Shown here: piece by piece, positions 63,471 through 64,000 of the stretch
Layout of the letters: each line of letters opens with the position of its first letter
Numbering within the stretch: position 1 is the first letter of the stretch
NCBI GenBank assembly: GCA_040755155.1
Contig: JBFMBP010000098.1
Coordinates: forward strand, 1 to 64,000
DNA: 64,000 nucleotides
Direction: 5' to 3'
DNA from: Candidatus Omnitrophota bacterium
GTDB lineage: Bacteria; Hinthialibacterota; Hinthialibacteria; Hinthialibacterales; Hinthialibacteraceae
Translations under genes and position numbers: made by a program
Notes under the pieces: generated by a model
Databases searched by the model: none
What the model was told of the DNA's origin: nothing
Seen by the model: only the letters and a program-made list of their open reading frames with translations

Positions 63471-64000
63471 TGAAAAAGCAGGATGGAGCGCGTATTTTAA
63501 TCCATCGTAATTACTGGAGGAGTAGTTGATGGGTCAAACGGCGTGACCCATCCTACAACTTTAAACAAAGAAGCGAAAATAATTTGATTATAGATACTCA
63601 TGTTACTCGCAGTAAAAAGAAGAAGAGGTTTATTATTATCGCCGTTTTGAATCGCGAAGGCGCGAAATAAAAGAGAAAAACACGAAAAAAAGGAAAAACA
63701 ATTGGCGAAAGGAATCGCGCCGTGAAAAGGTTTTTTCTGTGGAATCCAAAAGAATCCGTGATATCTGTGATTCGAAAATTTCGTGGAATTCGCGCCCTTT
63801 CGTGGTTTCGTGATTCAATAACGCAAGAAATTGAAATCCTTCCTGCTCTTTTGAACGGTTCTTCTAATTTGCGTTGAAATACCAACGCTGAAAGCGAAAG
63901 AACATGGGCTGCGTAACATGAGATAGTAAAATTATGGATTTTATCAATGAAACCAATGAATCCAGCGTTACGTTAAAATCCATCTTTATCTCTTATGGAA
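63471..64000. other. Repeat-rich region at the window end, no supported gene
   Basis: After the permease come a GATGAAT heptamer run, a repeat family C copy (63640-63830) and a GCGTAACATGAG motif at 63911-63922. No coding frame with a ribosome binding site is evident. Confidence 0.5.
63640..63830. repeat. Repeat family C, third copy
   Basis: Shares GGAATCCAAAAGAATCCG and TTCGTGGAATTCG with the copies at 51237 and 51567, in the same order and orientation. Its right flank at 63910-63929 (TGCGTAACATGAGATAGTAA) looks like a diverged form of the family C terminal repeat. Confidence 0.75.

Overview
The window is a chromosomal stretch from a Gram-negative-type, flagellated, heterotrophic bacterium. 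Flagellar parts are present (FliN, a YvyF-like protein), along with a split P-protein glycine cleavage system, SecA with a SEC-C tail, an anaerobic sulfatase-type maturase, a Tat-exported Gfo/Idh/MocA oxidoreductase, a GH116-like secreted protein and a WD40/cohesin/dockerin protein. This mix, with many lineage-specific membrane proteins and abundant small palindromic repeats, resembles uncultured phyla near the PVC/FCB groups (Sumerlaeota, Hydrogenedentota, Omnitrophota, Hinthialibacterota). That placement is an inference from gene content and I cannot pin the phylum. I saw no rRNA, tRNA or CRISPR array.

Layout. 0-4 kb: an IS21-type end that cuts into a membrane-protein gene, a small membrane protein, fliN, a degenerate Nudix protein and an internally deleted IS1380-like element with both inverted repeats intact. 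4-13.4 kb: a large GH116-like exported protein, a GNAT enzyme, a degenerate GGDEF protein, a radical-SAM sulfatase maturase, then a TPR protein followed by two tandem paralogous membrane proteins of unknown function. 13.4-17.6 kb: a compact minus-strand operon of an enolase-superfamily enzyme, a CgeB-like glycosyltransferase, sucD and a Rieske ferredoxin. 18-26 kb: the WD40-cohesin-dockerin-cohesin protein, gmk, secA, a RelE/ParE-type toxin-antitoxin pair and a WecA/TagO-type phosphoglycosyltransferase. 26.7-34.3 kb: a DUF4912 protein, then the glycine cleavage operon gcvT-[AAA ATPase-DUF4276]-gcvH-gcvPA-gcvPB. The bracketed pair looks like a defence module of the ATPase/TOPRIM kind placed inside a housekeeping operon; it is the most interesting locus here.

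34.5-46.7 kb: a PilZ/YcgR-like membrane protein, an oxidoreductase, Hsp20, gpmA, an orphan antitoxin, an M16 pseudo-peptidase, a YvyF-like flagellar protein, a polytopic membrane protein, a penicillin-acylase-type Ntn hydrolase, a methyltransferase and a coiled-coil protein. 46.8-51.1 kb: a complete IS481 copy, then an envelope-stress-like operon (ECF sigma, putative anti-sigma, LiaI/LiaF-like protein, PspC protein). 51.1-64 kb: MITE-like repeats, gpsA, a class II aldolase, two tandem CDP-alcohol phosphatidyltransferases, a GntR/LacI hybrid regulator, thiL, a secreted protein of unknown function, a coiled-coil/Cys-rich membrane protein, and an Fe3+-type ABC binding protein with its permease but no ATPase.

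Repeats shape the intergenic DNA. One family of about 130-160 bp (family A) ends in TAATACCA, and in three places the TAA of that end is the stop codon of the adjacent gene (gcvPB, the class II aldolase, the orphan antitoxin). A second family (C) has 15-bp perfect terminal inverted repeats in its best copy. A third (B) is a 30-bp hairpin.
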